Assembly: GCF_036669915.1 (NCBI RefSeq)
Contig: NC_089319.1
Coordinates: 3,929,082-3,993,081, forward strand
DNA length: 64,000 nucleotides
Direction of reading: 5' to 3'
From: Pocillopora verrucosa
Lineage: Eukaryota > Cnidaria > Anthozoa > Scleractinia > Pocilloporidae
Shown: piece by piece, positions 22,001-34,600 of the stretch
Position numbering within the stretch: the stretch's first letter is position 1
How the letters are laid out: each line of letters begins with the position of its first letter
Notes under the pieces: model-generated
Databases searched by the model: none
What the model was told of the DNA's origin: nothing
The model's input: only the letters and a program-made list of their open reading frames with translations
Translations under genes and position numbers: made by a program

Positions 22001-25000
22001 CATCTGTTCAAGAAGGATATCAAGGAGTACAACAATGTGACGGCAATTCCAATATTATCACAATACCTTCAAGGATAAGCAAAAGTTGTGAAATTTTGGA
22101 TCACCTGCATCGTCGTACCAGACCAAAAGCAAATTCAATGTTATCCTCAAAGAGAAAACCAAAACCAAAGTCCCAACTTACCCCTGAACTGAGCATGGAC
22201 ACCAAAGATTTTAAACAGAACTACCCTGATCCATGTTTTGCTGGCACTGGACCTTTTGAAAGTAATGTGACTGTAGAAAGCAAGGTGAAACTTACAGCTC
22301 TCGAGATTTGTGATGAAACAAATGGTCAGAACAGCTGTTCATCACCCAGTGATGTACACGACAGTGTGACTCTACAACCTTCTCCCCCTCCAATTCCACA
22401 AAGGCAAGCCAAACAAAATTCAGCAAAGGGTGGTGAATCTCTCCCAAGAGCATACACATTACCACCCAGCTTTCGGATTGTGTCCCAACTGGATGTTGGG
22501 GAAAGGAAGCACCTTAAAAGTGAGATATCATCTAAGGGAATAAAAACTGTTGAAATTAAGGAGCTCGTTCAACCAATACGTGTAGATCCTCTTTATAGAA
22601 ATTTTGGAAACCATTGTGATTCATACACAGGCTTAAAGATAAATGTGGAAACAAATAAAACATCTGAATCATGTGGTGTGTGTTCACCTGAAGGAGAGGA
22701 ACAGGATATTTTCAGCATGGCAGGAAGCAAGGGAGGCTCAGAACCTTGTGTGGAGGAGCCTACAGTTATGCAAAACAGGGCATCACCACAACCTTTCATG
22801 ACATCAGATTCTGTTCCAAACTCCCATGCAGATAGGAAAATTCAGGATGAAGATAAAGAACAAAGTTCAGATAGCACCTGTCACTATGTGAACTTGCCTG
22901 AAGGGTCAAGACCAAGCTGTTATCTTTACATGAATCTTCCTAATTTGAAGACAGCACCCAAAGAGGCAGCTGTTTATGTTAATCATGTGTTTATGAGTCA
23001 CAGTATGCAAGGGATTTATGAAAATGTCCAACAGTTTTACAATGAGAAGTTAGAAGAGTGTGGAGCTCCGCCTGTTCCTCCACCAGTGCTTAAACCTCGC
23101 CAGCCTCCTCCGAGATTACCAAAAAGGGCATGTGGAGGTGGGCAAAGAGTACAGCCAACGCCCCCCAGGAGTCCGCCACATATGGGGGCTCCTCATTCGC
23201 CACCTCCACCCCGTCCACCCAAAAAACATGGGGGCGTTTCAAAGATGCTGGTATGTTTATGTATATTTATTCATCCATTTTGTTAAATATTTAGCCACTG
23301 TGGGCATAAGGTTCTCTGTTTCTCCATGAGGTGAGAGAATCTAGCTGTGGAAATTGGAAGGTGTGAAGAAGGAGTTAACATTTTTCTCACCTTACTGAGG
23401 AAAAATGCTTCTCATCTTTCTTAATTTTACTGGCAAGATGGGTTAAGTTAGATGGGGCAAGTTAGAATCTGTCTTCCTCCTTTCTGTGGTAGATATTTTG
23501 TTTCAGTGATGTAAAAAAACATTTTTGTTGGATTTAGGAAAGAGGCATTCAGCGGCAACAAGACATCCAAGTTACAATTGCAGTTTTTGCATCAAAAGCA
23601 GTAGCTGGTAGGGAGTGGTTTCTGCGCATTGTTGTGATGCAACATGACCCTGATGATTCCACATTCAAGGTAAATTATGATACCTGCTACAAATGATGTG
23701 TCAAAGTTCCACCTGGCTTTTCTCAATTCTGAGTTTTAGGTTTCCTTGCAATTTTTGCTAATACCAGAGGGGATCATCTTTAAGATGTTGATTTTTCTTA
23801 CACAACCTTCCATAGCACCATTTTCTAGACCTAGAAATGCATCAGAAGTCATGAAAAATGAATAAATGTTATATGTTTGAAATTCTAAAGAAAAAATATC
23901 CTAGTTACCACATCATTCTGATTTTTCATAATCAACTCCCCAATTTATGGTCTTGGGAAACATTCAAAAGGTCCAAAGACACTGTGGTTGCTAAACATTC
24001 TAAATTCATGTCCAAAGATCTTTCCTCTCTAATGGCAATGCTTATTTAACATATATTTTCAATCTGCTTGTTCCTTAAAGATGGTGATGGATCGTGAACT
24101 TGCAAGTAACTACCGCCTCATGCAGACCCACCCATTCAGTATCTCCTCAGACATAGTCATATCACTGAAACACCAGTGCAAACAATTTAAACTTACCAGT
24201 GAAAATGCTCAAGTAAGTTTTATGATTATTACTAATGATTTACCACATATTTCCTGTTGCTGATTTTCATTCAGTTAAACCTAGTTTTAGCTAAGCATGT
24301 TTTGCTGGTGTGAAAATAAAATAACTATTAGTACTAGTCATCAAGTATTGGTTATGGAAAACTGAAAAAAAAATTTTTGGCGGAGTTACATGTGAGCTGC
24401 ATTTCATTTAGGAAATAGTCCTAAAAGTCAGAACAGAATAATATTTTTATTATTTACAATATTTACTTACATTTACTTTAAATTCCTACTTACAGGAGGT
24501 TGGCTATAATATCATTAAGGACCTTTTGCATGGTTTTTGGTTTGTGATCGAGTTTCACCTCGAACACTTGAGCAGTGATGGGGAACACTTTGTGGGAAAT
24601 GTCTGCGTAGAACCCAAAGATCTTCTTCCTGGTGAAAAGTGTCCTGTAAACAAAAGGGTTAATCTTGGAATTAATGAAGACTTTGAATTGAAGGTTCATC
24701 CGGTAAGTTATGATTGTATTTGTTCATTGGCACTTGCTTTTGAAATGTTTGGAAACCCACTGTTCTAGCTAATTTTTGCTTGTTATATTTATGTAAGCCT
24801 GCAGAGTACCTACATCTACTAGTCACTTGTAAAAAAATTGTGGTTTTGTGCTCCATTGTATAGTAATTGCTACCTTTAAGTTTTAGCCTTTTAACTCCTT
24901 ACACGTTACCATTAGATACTCTCTACGCTGATTCTTACATTTCCTGTGGTAATGGCAAGGAGAATTTGTTTGACAATCAGGAGCCTCTTTAATTGGTGGT

Positions 25001-25657
25001 CTTTTCCATTATTCTAATGTGACCTTTACATTTGATTCAAGGGTAATTCTGCAAGGCAAAATTAGAAGCCATTCACTCCTAGGGGTGAAAAGGCTAAGCT
25101 TGCTAATTCTTAAGTTTCATAGGGGCAAGTTACATTTTTACCCCACGGTAAAGCATTATTGTGACAGTTCCACAGCAGGTTGTTTACTGAAAAGAGTAAC
25201 AGATCATTTGTGCACAGAAACTGAAACCTTTTGAAGGCAAACAAGTTTTACAAAAGATGATCAAATATTTACCAAACATTTTGATTTTGAATTTCAGCAA
25301 CGCGTTAATTGTAAACAACATGGAATTCTTCGGGGACAGGAAAACCAGACAAGCAAACATGTGATTTCTGATTATGCAAAACGGAAAAAAATGTGTGGAT
25401 TGCTTGATATTTCCTCATACAAACAAAACTGGAGAGATGTTGCTGGAAAGTTGAGGTTTAGCTGGGAGGAAATAAAGGGCATCGAGGACAAAGCACATAG
25501 ATGCCCCACCTTTTCACCAATGGAAGATGTTCTTACGACATGGGAACAGAGGGATCCTGAAAGCAGCTTGGAAAGACTTATCAGGGTATTAAGAGACATT
25601 GAACGATTTGATGTCATAAGTGATCTCGGTTTTCCAGTAGGCTCTGAAATTTTATGA
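19047..25657 (+). CDS. Adaptor-like protein: PTB/PH-like N-terminus, YxN motifs, Pro-rich, UNC5-like C-terminal death domain
   Basis: Exons 19047-19109, 19399-19441, 20884-21117, 21731-23250, 23538-23669, 24081-24212, 24496-24702, 25298-25657: 2691 nt, 896 residues, all GT-AG and in frame. Residues 8-110 look like a beta-rich domain closing with a helix (HKEILNNLMTILRECC). Residues 135-215 (LHVFHDKICL, YPLNSLSNW, LLLKTDKGRGI) resemble an IRS/DOK-type PTB fold; both are tentative. Four Tyr-x-Asn sites, Grb2-SH2 type, lie near residues 499, 513, 529 and 543. A Pro-rich SH3-ligand stretch spans about 559-612. Residues 621-800 may be a UPA-like region. A death domain fills about 808-885 (NWRDVAGKLRFSWEEIKGIE, then MEDVLTTWEQRD). 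No signal peptide or membrane segment is seen, so it is probably cytosolic. I do not recognise an orthologue. A role in joining tyrosine-kinase and death-fold signalling is inference. Confidence 0.82.
20455..20584 (+). mobile_element. TTAA/CCCTTT-type MITE, subfamily 3, right-end fragment
   Basis: Only the right part is clear: CAACAATCAAGAGCCACTCT to GATTAAAGGATTAA with TTAA at 20581-20584. Diverged and left end not found. In the intron before exon 3 of the death-domain gene. Confidence 0.4.
24883..25097 (+). mobile_element. TTAA/CCCTTT-type MITE, subfamily 3, copy c
   Basis: Decayed ends (TTAGCCTTTTAACTCC left, GGGGTGAAAAGGCTAA right). Interior GGCAAGGAGAATTTGTTTGA and CAATCAGGAGCCTCTTTAAT align with the other copies. 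In the last intron of the death-domain gene. Confidence 0.6.
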
Positions 25658-27076
25658 TCCATGCCACGCTGTTGCTGATTTGTGAAGAACGATGATGAGT
25701 GTTATGGGCTGGTGTACCTGAAATTTGAAACCAAGTTCACCCTTTGGTAATTAAAAGCAAAGTGAGGTCCAAGACAATTATATACTTTGTTTGTTTTTAA
25801 GTGAGAAAGAAATCACTGTTTCAATTTAATTTTATGACAGTGAAATTAACTGACTACTAAATTGAAATTGGTCTACTGCAGCCCAGTCCCAAGTAGTTCT
25901 CAAGTGTAAGGAAAGGTAGAAAAACGTAACTGAAATGACATTCTCATGCTTACATCACTGGTAAGTGCTGGGCTTAAGGACTGCTTTATTTATAGGGTAT
26001 CATTAGTTTTAGTCGTATTTCTGGTGTGAAATTGAAATTAATTTTTCTAAAATGTCTCTTCATTTTTTTGATCAGTTTATGCTCCTTGATGAGTTTCCCA
26101 TTTTGAATGGATTACAAAATTTTCATCTTGAAAAGTAATTTTACTTAAATTGTAATGTATCATTCAATTTTTTGGTAAAAAAAAAAAAAAAAGACAAAAA
26201 AAGGCCAGAATTCTTGGTTCTTAAAAATCAGTGCCAACATAAAACTCTTATCTCAGGGTCAGAGAAAATGGTTGAAAAACAGCCTGTTTACTGCGAACAA
26301 GTTTTAGCTCTTGGAGATGGAGGGGGCTGGGGTGGGGAGTTTTGAGACGACAGGTTTTACAGATACTTGGGTGTAGCTTTGGTATCTACCCTAATTTGGT
26401 TTTTTGGATCAGGAACTAACATGTCAAAAGGTAGAATAAACCTGCTAGGGTTTGTAATGGTCACAAAAATGCTTGTATTTGTTTACAGTTTTTATACATT
26501 TCTGTCTTTTTTTCCTAATTTTTTAAACAAATCTTCTTTGTACAAGGCATTTTCATAACTTTAATGGCAACTTGCTCTACCATTGCAGTAGGTTCCTTTA
26601 ACATACAGTTTCAGTGTAATACTTTTTTGGTGTATATTTTGATGAGGTGATTGACAAAGGTAACCAACATGTAGGTTACAACATGTGCATGGCACCAAAA
26701 CTAAATGTTTGTTTCTTCCTATGGGAGTTGTTATAAAGTAAAAGTTTCACTTTAAGTTTACTGAAATAAATGCATTTTTACAAAAATGTGCCTCCCCTTA
26801 TAAATCTACCAAGTAAGTTCCCTAAAAACTTGTCTTTGGTTTTATACAAAACCAACAAAATCACCAAAGATGCTACGCAAGACAACCTGTGTTGTTTTAT
26901 GAATAAAAATTAATTTTATTAGTATGTTTGATGGTTGTAAGTGATATCAACACTGAAGCTTTAAGTGCTCAAGTTTAGGGAAAGATTTTACATGGGTTTT
27001 GAATTTATGACTTTCTCTATCCACTGCACTAATAAATTTCTAGCAGGAACAGTTACACTGAAACAACCTTTTACCT

Positions 27077-27291
27077 TTAAACCCTTTTACATGTAATATT
27101 GACTAAGATCTAACTTCTCCTTTCACTGCTACTGCTGAATCACACCTTGAGGTCATGAGAATAAAGGAAATGATCATCAGCTTAAGTAAGACGCTCATGA
27201 TTTTTAAACAAATTGTCCTTGTCAGTACCATAGGAAATGTATAGTCCTAGAGAATAGTTAGGAGAATATATATACAGATCATAGGGTAAGA
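27077..27291 (-). mobile_element. TTAA/CCCTTT-type MITE, subfamily 3, copy d (reversed)
   Basis: TTAAACCCTTTTACATGTAA at the left. Read on the minus strand the interior contains GACAAGGACAATTTGTTTAA and GATGATCATTTCC, matching the other copies. The right end is decayed. Confidence 0.6.
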
Positions 27292-27673
27292 GAGGTGAAG
27301 CAATTATTTCAGAAAGGAATTGTGACTATTTCCTTCTGGAATGAGAAAACCCATTTTTGAACATTTTTCCACAATCACAAGAAATTTTATTAACTATTAA
27401 ATAAAGATTCTTTACATCTTAGCATAGTGTAACTACTTCAAGGCTTCGACTCTGACTAGCATGTGATTAAGCGCACTGTGACTCAGTAAGACACAGAGAA
27501 TAATTAGATGTTCATTTTCAACCCCAAAAAAATATTCTTTGCTAAATTATCTTTCTTTGGACAAATAACAAAGAAGAGTGAAAGATTAAATTGACTCTCA
27601 GTCTTGCTAATTTTCTTTATTGACAAGGGACAAGTACAACAAGTACAACAGTGAAGTCACCAGTCAACAAACA

Positions 27674-27881
27674 TTAACCATTTAACTCCCATGAGTGACC
27701 AAGACAGAATTTCTCCCTACAATATCAATACAATATCAACCAGATAAGTGATGAGAATAAAGAAAAATATCAATTTGGGGATAATTAGTTGATCTAATAC
27801 TAAATTCTTTGAACTAACATAAGAATTGTATGGCTGGCAGTAAGGAGAATTAAAAATTGGATCTGGGAGTAAAAGGGTTAA
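27674..27881 (+). mobile_element. TTAA/CCCTTT-type MITE, subfamily 2, copy b
   Basis: TTAA at both ends (27674-27677, 27878-27881), left TTAACCATTTAACTCCCATG and right GGGAGTAAAAGGGTTAA. The interior is close to the copy at 33788-33998, sharing for example AACCAGATAAGTGATGAGAA. Confidence 0.75.
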
Positions 27882-28340
27882 ATAACTCAGTCTGGAAACC
27901 CTCAGAAGAATGTCAGCACAGATGGAAAATGACTACTGGATTACAAATGGAAACCACAGTTTTGAGCTGCTGTAGGCATCATATAAGATGCTTAACCCTA
28001 TAGTATTTTTTTACATTTAGCAACCTGCCTACTATATTTAAAGCAAATCTTGACTTTTCCTAGTATTTCCTTTGAATGCAATTCTCTTGGACTTTAAACA
28101 TGTACACATCACTTTCAATTTACTTGGAGCTGCATGCTAGTGTAAGCTTCTGTTGAAAATCTCACATCCCTTGATACCAGCCTTCATGGTCACTTGTCTT
28201 TTCAAAGAAGAGGTGTCTATAAGGAAAGCATGATGGCCAGTATCCAAGTGAATAACTTACAAAGAGAGAAGCTTAACCATTTCTCAGAGATAATAAAACT
28301 GAGGAGAAGTAAGAACTTCAATAAGTAGTTCTTTGTGATG

Positions 28341-31300
28341 CTATATCCTCTCTGATAACCATATAGCTGCTTTACAACCTGTCTGTATGGCTGTGGATAA
28401 TGCTTGGTACATCGGTGCCTGAAGAAAATTTAACAAGCATAAAACAGAAAAGCATAATTAACCTATGACATAAAAGATTGGTTTTCAATAGCTACCTTTA
28501 GTTTTACTCTCCTAAACTCTACGTATGGTAACAATTTTAAAATTCTAAGTAAGGCCAAGTAACACCAAATCCTGCTGCCTTTTTTATCACAGTACTGTGG
28601 CTTTGACACTAATTCCCCACATTGATTTTTTAAACAATATGGATACCGACAAAGAAACAAATAAACCCTGCAAACTCTGGTACACCATATATCAGCAGCT
28701 TACCTTTTCAGCATCATGTTCCTCCCCGATGTGGAGATGTTCTAACTCTTCATCACGAAACTTTTGTATTGTCTAAAATTCACAAAGGTTTATATAATGA
28801 AATAACTTTATTTAATTCAGTTTTCCAAAAATATTAATGAGATTCTCCAGGCTAGAAGCAAACCAGAAATATATACCATGTTTATTTTGGCAGCAACCAC
28901 TTTCTTTTTCTAGATCATTAGTGTCATTGATATTGAGAAAAATTGTTTCGTGGTTCTGCTTTCTTAACATCTCACTACTGTTCAGAAAATTATTTAACTC
29001 AAGAGAATTGAACTAAAAAATTAGGTTTTTTTTGGCAGGGAAAGAAAACATTGCTACCTAGTAATAAATAGAAGTTCAGTAAACAAGGAATTCCAACTTA
29101 CATCTAATAAATCTTTAGTTTCATCTGTCACCCCCTCTACTAGCAGCTCTCTCAGTTGACTGAAATTGAAGCAAACTATTTTTCAGAGATAAAATTACAT
29201 GTGCCTATTCAATTTTTCATTTTAACCAGTTATAGTTATTTTATTGTTGAATGCTGTTATATGCACATTAGAGTATGTGTTGTGAATTTCAAGGCACTAA
29301 TTAAATAAAACTTCAGAGGTCAGCCATTAAATTTTTCTTAAATGAAATTCAGTGTATTTCTTCAAGATATAGAAATGCAAAGCTTTTTTTAAGGTTGAAT
29401 TTTACTCCAACAAAAACACATTTCAGGACAGTAATTACATCCCATCCACATAAGAGTCCTAGAGTGTGCAGACTACACAAGAATGAATTTTGGTTTACGA
29501 CACCAAATTCTCTATGCACCCATAAACAACTCAGCCAAAAACAAAATCTGTGGCAGTTACAGGAAATGACTATTTATGACTAAATACTGGGAGTTAAACA
29601 GGTCTAGCAACCAAAACTAAAACCCAAATATTTTAAGAAGGGAGTAATTAGCTGCCATTAGTGACAGAATATAATGCAGCTCACTTGTCGTAATGTTCAC
29701 TGATCACTTCTTCCACAGCTACAGTACAAGCCATGGCAGCTTCCTTCCCAAGTAGAGCAGTTCCTGCTCCTACATACAAAGTATAAAATTAACCAAGGAT
29801 GAGCCAACGAAAATAAGAATCTGAAGGTGCTAGCTACCCATACTTAAGTTTATGAATCAGTTTTGCACCTCACAAAACAGTTAAGGTACAAGTCTCACAG
29901 GCAATTGAGTCTGGTTCAAATGAAGCACAATTTTTTCTGCCTTGAGCAGCAATTTGTTTTGAAAACCTCTCCACCTCCCTGCCAATATTAGTTAGAAGAG
30001 ACCACTTCTTTTTCCCTTTGTAGGAAAATTATCTGAGCCAGCATGAAACACACAGATTTAGTTTAACATTAGGCCTGAATATTCAGCCTGAATAACCACT
30101 TACATTTTGGCAAAAAAATAAACCCAACTTTCGCATATAAATAGTTCCTTCCTTTTGGAGAGAAACAGGGCTCAAATTAAGAGAACAAAGAGAATGAAGC
30201 TGATAATTGTACTTAAAAAGAGAAAACACATAATTGATATTATTACTCTTTATATATTTAAATAATCATGAAAGGTTTGTGACTAATTTGTAGGTTTCTG
30301 GACAGTTAAATATTTCTAACACTTACATCAACTATACCTAAAACATATCCTGCTATATTCCACAGAGGTATCAGAGCTGTGGGCCTGACTCTTCTCTCAG
30401 CCACAATCTGCTCAAACTTTTTAAGGTGTTCCTTTTCCTGATCCCACATATGCTACCAATTTTTTAAAAGAATAATTAAAGTTATTATTTTTCAACATAC
30501 TGGTCAGTATGTGTACTAAGACTAATTGTGTATCAGTTGATATGTTGCAATCAGCAACTATTATTACCTTACTACAAACAAAATAACATTAGATAAAAAC
30601 AAATGCTGCCACTTGTTTATGCACACAAAACGATTGTATTATAATTACATAATCTACTGCATTCTACATATTTTTTTTGAAGGGGATTTTACCCAGTGTG
30701 ATCCATTAACAGAGGAATCCATGCCCTTGTTGGCATGTACATTCCACTCTATAGATAGGCCAATATTTTCCTACGTTGTGTCAAAAAAACTCAATTTCTG
30801 TATCGAGGATGTCTCGTGGAATATCATCATAGGCTTAAAAGACAACCTGGCCTAAATAAGGATCACACAGAAATGTCAAAACGTGGTAGTTGGACGGATG
30901 GTCTGTACAGTAGCCCTTTGATAAGTGGGGAGGGATTTTCCGTAGGAGAGATGACCGAAAGCCGTCTAGACATACAAATCCCATACGGCTTAGGGTAAAA
31001 TTTCCGCACAGCCCCATACTATTGTAAAACAAATCTGTTTTCCCAATGGCAATGTATTGTTTTTGTCATTGTTTTCTCTGTCTAAGAACTGAATGCACAA
31101 TGTAGTATGGGGCTGTGCGGAAATTTTACCCGGCTTTGAAATAACACTTATTTTGAAGAACCTGTTTCAAAACTTTTGTATTAAAAATAAGTAAACAAAG
31201 GTGCAAAAGTTTCCGATCATACCTGCCCCGTAAGCTTTTGAGAACATCGACAGAAAATCAGAAAAATTAAGCCCAAGAAGTCTGAGATCTACCTGGATGG

Positions 31301-31484
31301 TTGGTCCTACGCTAGTTTTTCCGAGAACTGCCATCTGCCCAGCATATATTCGATCAGCTCCCAGTTCTCCTGCATGGTCTACGCGAATTATTCTGTCAAT
31401 ATGCGATCTTGGTCTTGTTACACGCGTTCTTGTGGCCTGAGAGCAAAGACATCTTCTGGAAACTCTCAGCACCGGTGCCGCCAT
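28341..31484 (-). CDS. COQ7: COQ7 (CLK-1): 5-demethoxyubiquinone hydroxylase, complete
   Basis: Exons on the minus strand: 31293-31484, 30338-30452, 29685-29769, 29102-29159, 28704-28772, 28341-28418; 597 nt, 198 residues. The start is the ATG at 31484 (MAAPVLRV). An Arg-rich N-terminus of about 28 residues fits a mitochondrial targeting peptide. The rest is the ferritin-like di-iron COQ7 fold: [10 protein letters not shown] (E40), WDQEKEH (E70 and H73), TVAVEE (E122) and DEELEH (E159 and H162) supply the metal ligands in two E plus two ExxH sets. It ends in [11 protein letters not shown], as the family does. The enzyme hydroxylates the quinone ring in the next-to-last step of ubiquinone synthesis at the inner mitochondrial membrane. 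It is head to head with GGH. Intron 1 holds a 137-bp MITE. Confidence 0.95.
30994..31130. mobile_element. 137-bp TIR MITE, copy 2
   Basis: Best-preserved ends: GGTAAAATTTCCGCACAGCC and its inverse GGCTGTGCGGAAATTTTACC. Flanks CGGCTTAG (30986-30993) and CGGCTTTG (31131-31138) form an 8-bp target duplication with one change. In COQ7 intron 1. Confidence 0.9.
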
Positions 31485-31691
31485 CTTCAATCTCGCTCGA
31501 AGCGCGGAGATTGGTAACCAAGGTTGGACCTAGTCAATCACTGTTGCCTAAGTCACGAAGGAAGCATGTGATGCGTTCTAACAGTTATTTGAGTATTTAT
31601 CCTGGGGCGATTTTGGCTGTACTTGCACTTATTGGTTTTGCTTAGCAGATCATTGGAAGTTCGTCGGTGTCGATTGGGAAGCGTGTAGAAG
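31485..31691. promoter_or_regulatory. Shared divergent promoter of COQ7 and GGH
   Basis: The two start codons (31484 minus, 31692 plus) are 207 bp apart. CpG-containing, without a clear TATA box. Both 5'UTRs must start inside this interval unless a non-coding first exon was missed. Confidence 0.6.
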
Positions 31692-34600
31692 ATGCAGCTT
31701 ATTACGACAGTTGTGTTCGCTATTAGCTTGCTAAGTGTCCCAGGCGAGACTCGACCTTGGGTCCACAGCTCGTTGCAAGAAAATCCATTATCTTCCGACA
31801 TAAAAACAGATCGGCCCATCATAGGTGAGTCATACATATGATCGTGTTGTGAGATTTAATTTTTCTTTAAGAGGAGATCCGAGGTAACCAAAGCCCCGAA
31901 AATCACGCAGTTGCCTTCAGTGTTATTGTTTTACCGTAAGTTTGCAACGAGGGATCTAATTATATCTAACGAAAATACAATTACTTTGGTGTTTATCCTT
32001 CTCAGTAGGAGAAAGTCAAAGAGCTGTTTTGAATTTTTTTCAAAGTGGTCTTTGAAAAAATTAACAAGCTAGAGAAGTGATTTTACTTCATTCTTTTTCC
32101 TGCTGAGGCTAATTGATATGTCACTTGAAATTATTAAATATTTTTCTGCATATGACATCAGAATCCAGTCTTGCATTTATTTTTATTGTGTTTTGTTTTA
32201 CTGTTGAAAGGAATTCTGGCCCAAAACACAGATGGCTATGTCCAGACTTTTGGGCCAACATACATTGTTGCCTCTTACATCAAGTACATAGAGTCTGCTG
32301 GAGGAAGAGTTGTACCAATTCGGTATCCTTTAACACAAGTGTAATATTCTGCAATTTATTTTTAGCTCGCAAAGTGATTGGTTAGATTGAATATGCACTT
32401 TTTGGATTAAAATTGACAGCTGTAGACCAAGTTCAGTCTATTGTGAAGTGTAAAACCTTAGCAGAGAGTAGGTAGGTAGGTGAGAAGGTACTTTATTTCT
32501 TCCACATTACACTCACGAGTTTAAGACTGGTTTAAATGTGAACATGCTATAGGATAGGCCTGAAAAGGGCTGTTGTCGGTTGGAAACAGCGGATATTTCA
32601 GCACATCAAAATGAGGTCATTCTGAGAGTCAAAGGGTATTGTTTTTAAAGATTTTAGATATATGAAAATTCACATATTTGCACTGCGGTGGAAAGATGAA
32701 ATTAAGGGATCCTTGCAGCTAAGAACACTCCTGAAACGAGTAGTCGTAAATAGGACCTGAAAAAAATTCAGGCCTGTTTGGGATTTGAACCCATGACCTC
32801 TGCGATACCGGTGCAGCGCTTTACTGTATTGTTTTTGTCGGTTAATTGTCTTATTGGTAGTCTGGTCTGTGAAATAGTTAATTAATAAGTAATGGTTTTC
32901 AATTGTATTTGATCAGTTTCCTTTTGGTTATTAATAAGCAGAGCTTGGTTTTTGAATGTCTTTTCCAGCCATCTTTTTCCCTCCACTTTCTCCTTATTTT
33001 ACACATGTTGTAGAATTTTGCATATTTGTCATACCACAATGCATAATTCATTCTTGATTAATTGAGGGGAAATTAATATGGTTTTATGAACAATCCCAAG
33101 ATCAAAATATCCTTGGTAATCATGAAATTTGTGTTAATTTCATTTGAATTATTCAGCTTCTGAGAAGTCGTGATTGTAAAATGGGACATGTCATGGAGTA
33201 TTAGAGGCTGTTAAATTATCAATAAGTGTCATTATAATTTATATTGTGAGAAGGCTGTTTTTTATTAACTAATGGCAGAAACAACTTGACTGAGGATCAG
33301 TTAGAAGATTTGTTTAAGTCAATCAATGGGTGAGATGACTAAAAGAAGTCTTAATTTTAACATAGTGTGCACTCATCTGGTAGCCACAAATTGTTGAACA
33401 ATTTTAAATTAATTGAGATTGTTGGATGAAAGCAGTGTGAAGTTAACCCATGAACTGGAAGACATTTTTGGAACAATCTCATATTTTTGAAAACATATTG
33501 TGCCACATCCGAGCAACTATTGCATGAAATAAATTTACCTGAGGATGTAAATTTAAGATATCCATACTTATGTGACAATAAAAAACGCTTGGCTAGGTTA
33601 GGCACATCTTGTGGCTCAAAGCCTGGTTTGATCTAAAATTCTCCCATCAATTTCAGTTTGTTTCAGATCATGATAATTATCAATACAAGACAAAGAAAAA
33701 TTAAAACCAAAGTAGTTTTAAAAATTTTAAATCAAACGAATATGTGAACAACAGCAAATTTGATAAATATTTATGACTAATTTTCTCTTAATCCTTTAAT
33801 ACCCATAAGTGGCCAAGACAGAATTTTGTGTTACAATATCAATACAATGTCAACCAGATAAGTGATGAGAATAAAGAAAATTATCAATTAGGGGATAATT
33901 AGTTGATCCAATACTAAATTCTCTGAACTAACATTATAAGAATTATATGGTTGACAGTAAGAAGAATTACAAATTTGATCTGGGAGTTAAAGGGTTAATG
34001 TGTTTTCTTTTTGGATATAGCGTCTTATTTCCAGGTGGTGGAGCAGATATATATGACTCGCCATACTCAAGAACAGGCAATATAATCTTTAATCTGGCAA
34101 AGAAGGCCAATGATGCTGGAGATGTCTTTCCACTCTGGGGAACTTGCTTGGGATTTCAGTTTCTCAGTGTTCAAGGAGCCGGTGGAAGAAAGATTACATC
34201 AGATGTGGATGGTCAAGATTTTAGTGTTCCTTTGAATCTCAGTGAAGGTTAGAATTTAAACAACATTTTATTATTATTATTATTATCATTATTATTATTA
34301 TTATTATTATTATTTTAGCAGGACTTTTAGGACGCTAGATTTTTATTTAGAGAAAAGATATAGAATATTGCATTTTATTTATTACTACTATTTAATGTTT
34401 TTATCGTTGTTGGTTCATGTTGAAACCATGGCAGATTTTAAAGAGGAATTAGTGAAAAGATGTTAAATATTGGTAGTGATTGCTAATAGTAATAGTAATA
34501 ATAATTAGTAGAGAAACATTTTTGTGGATTATAGTTCAAGAGATATTGAGACATTATGATTTTTTCTTTTCTTTCTAACAGATGTTAAGGTACAAATTTA

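Larger units (their letters stand above)
25658..28340. other. Converging 3' regions of the death-domain gene and COQ7
   Basis: Contains a 15-base A run near 26177, candidate poly(A) signals AATAAA at 26765-26770 and 26902-26907 for the upstream gene, a TTTATT at 27616-27621 that could serve COQ7 on the minus strand, and two TTAA MITEs. No coding exon recognised. Confidence 0.45.

Noticed and set aside
32771..32828. Candidate tRNA gene
   Set aside because: B-box present, but the 5' half and acceptor stem are missing; a SINE fragment.
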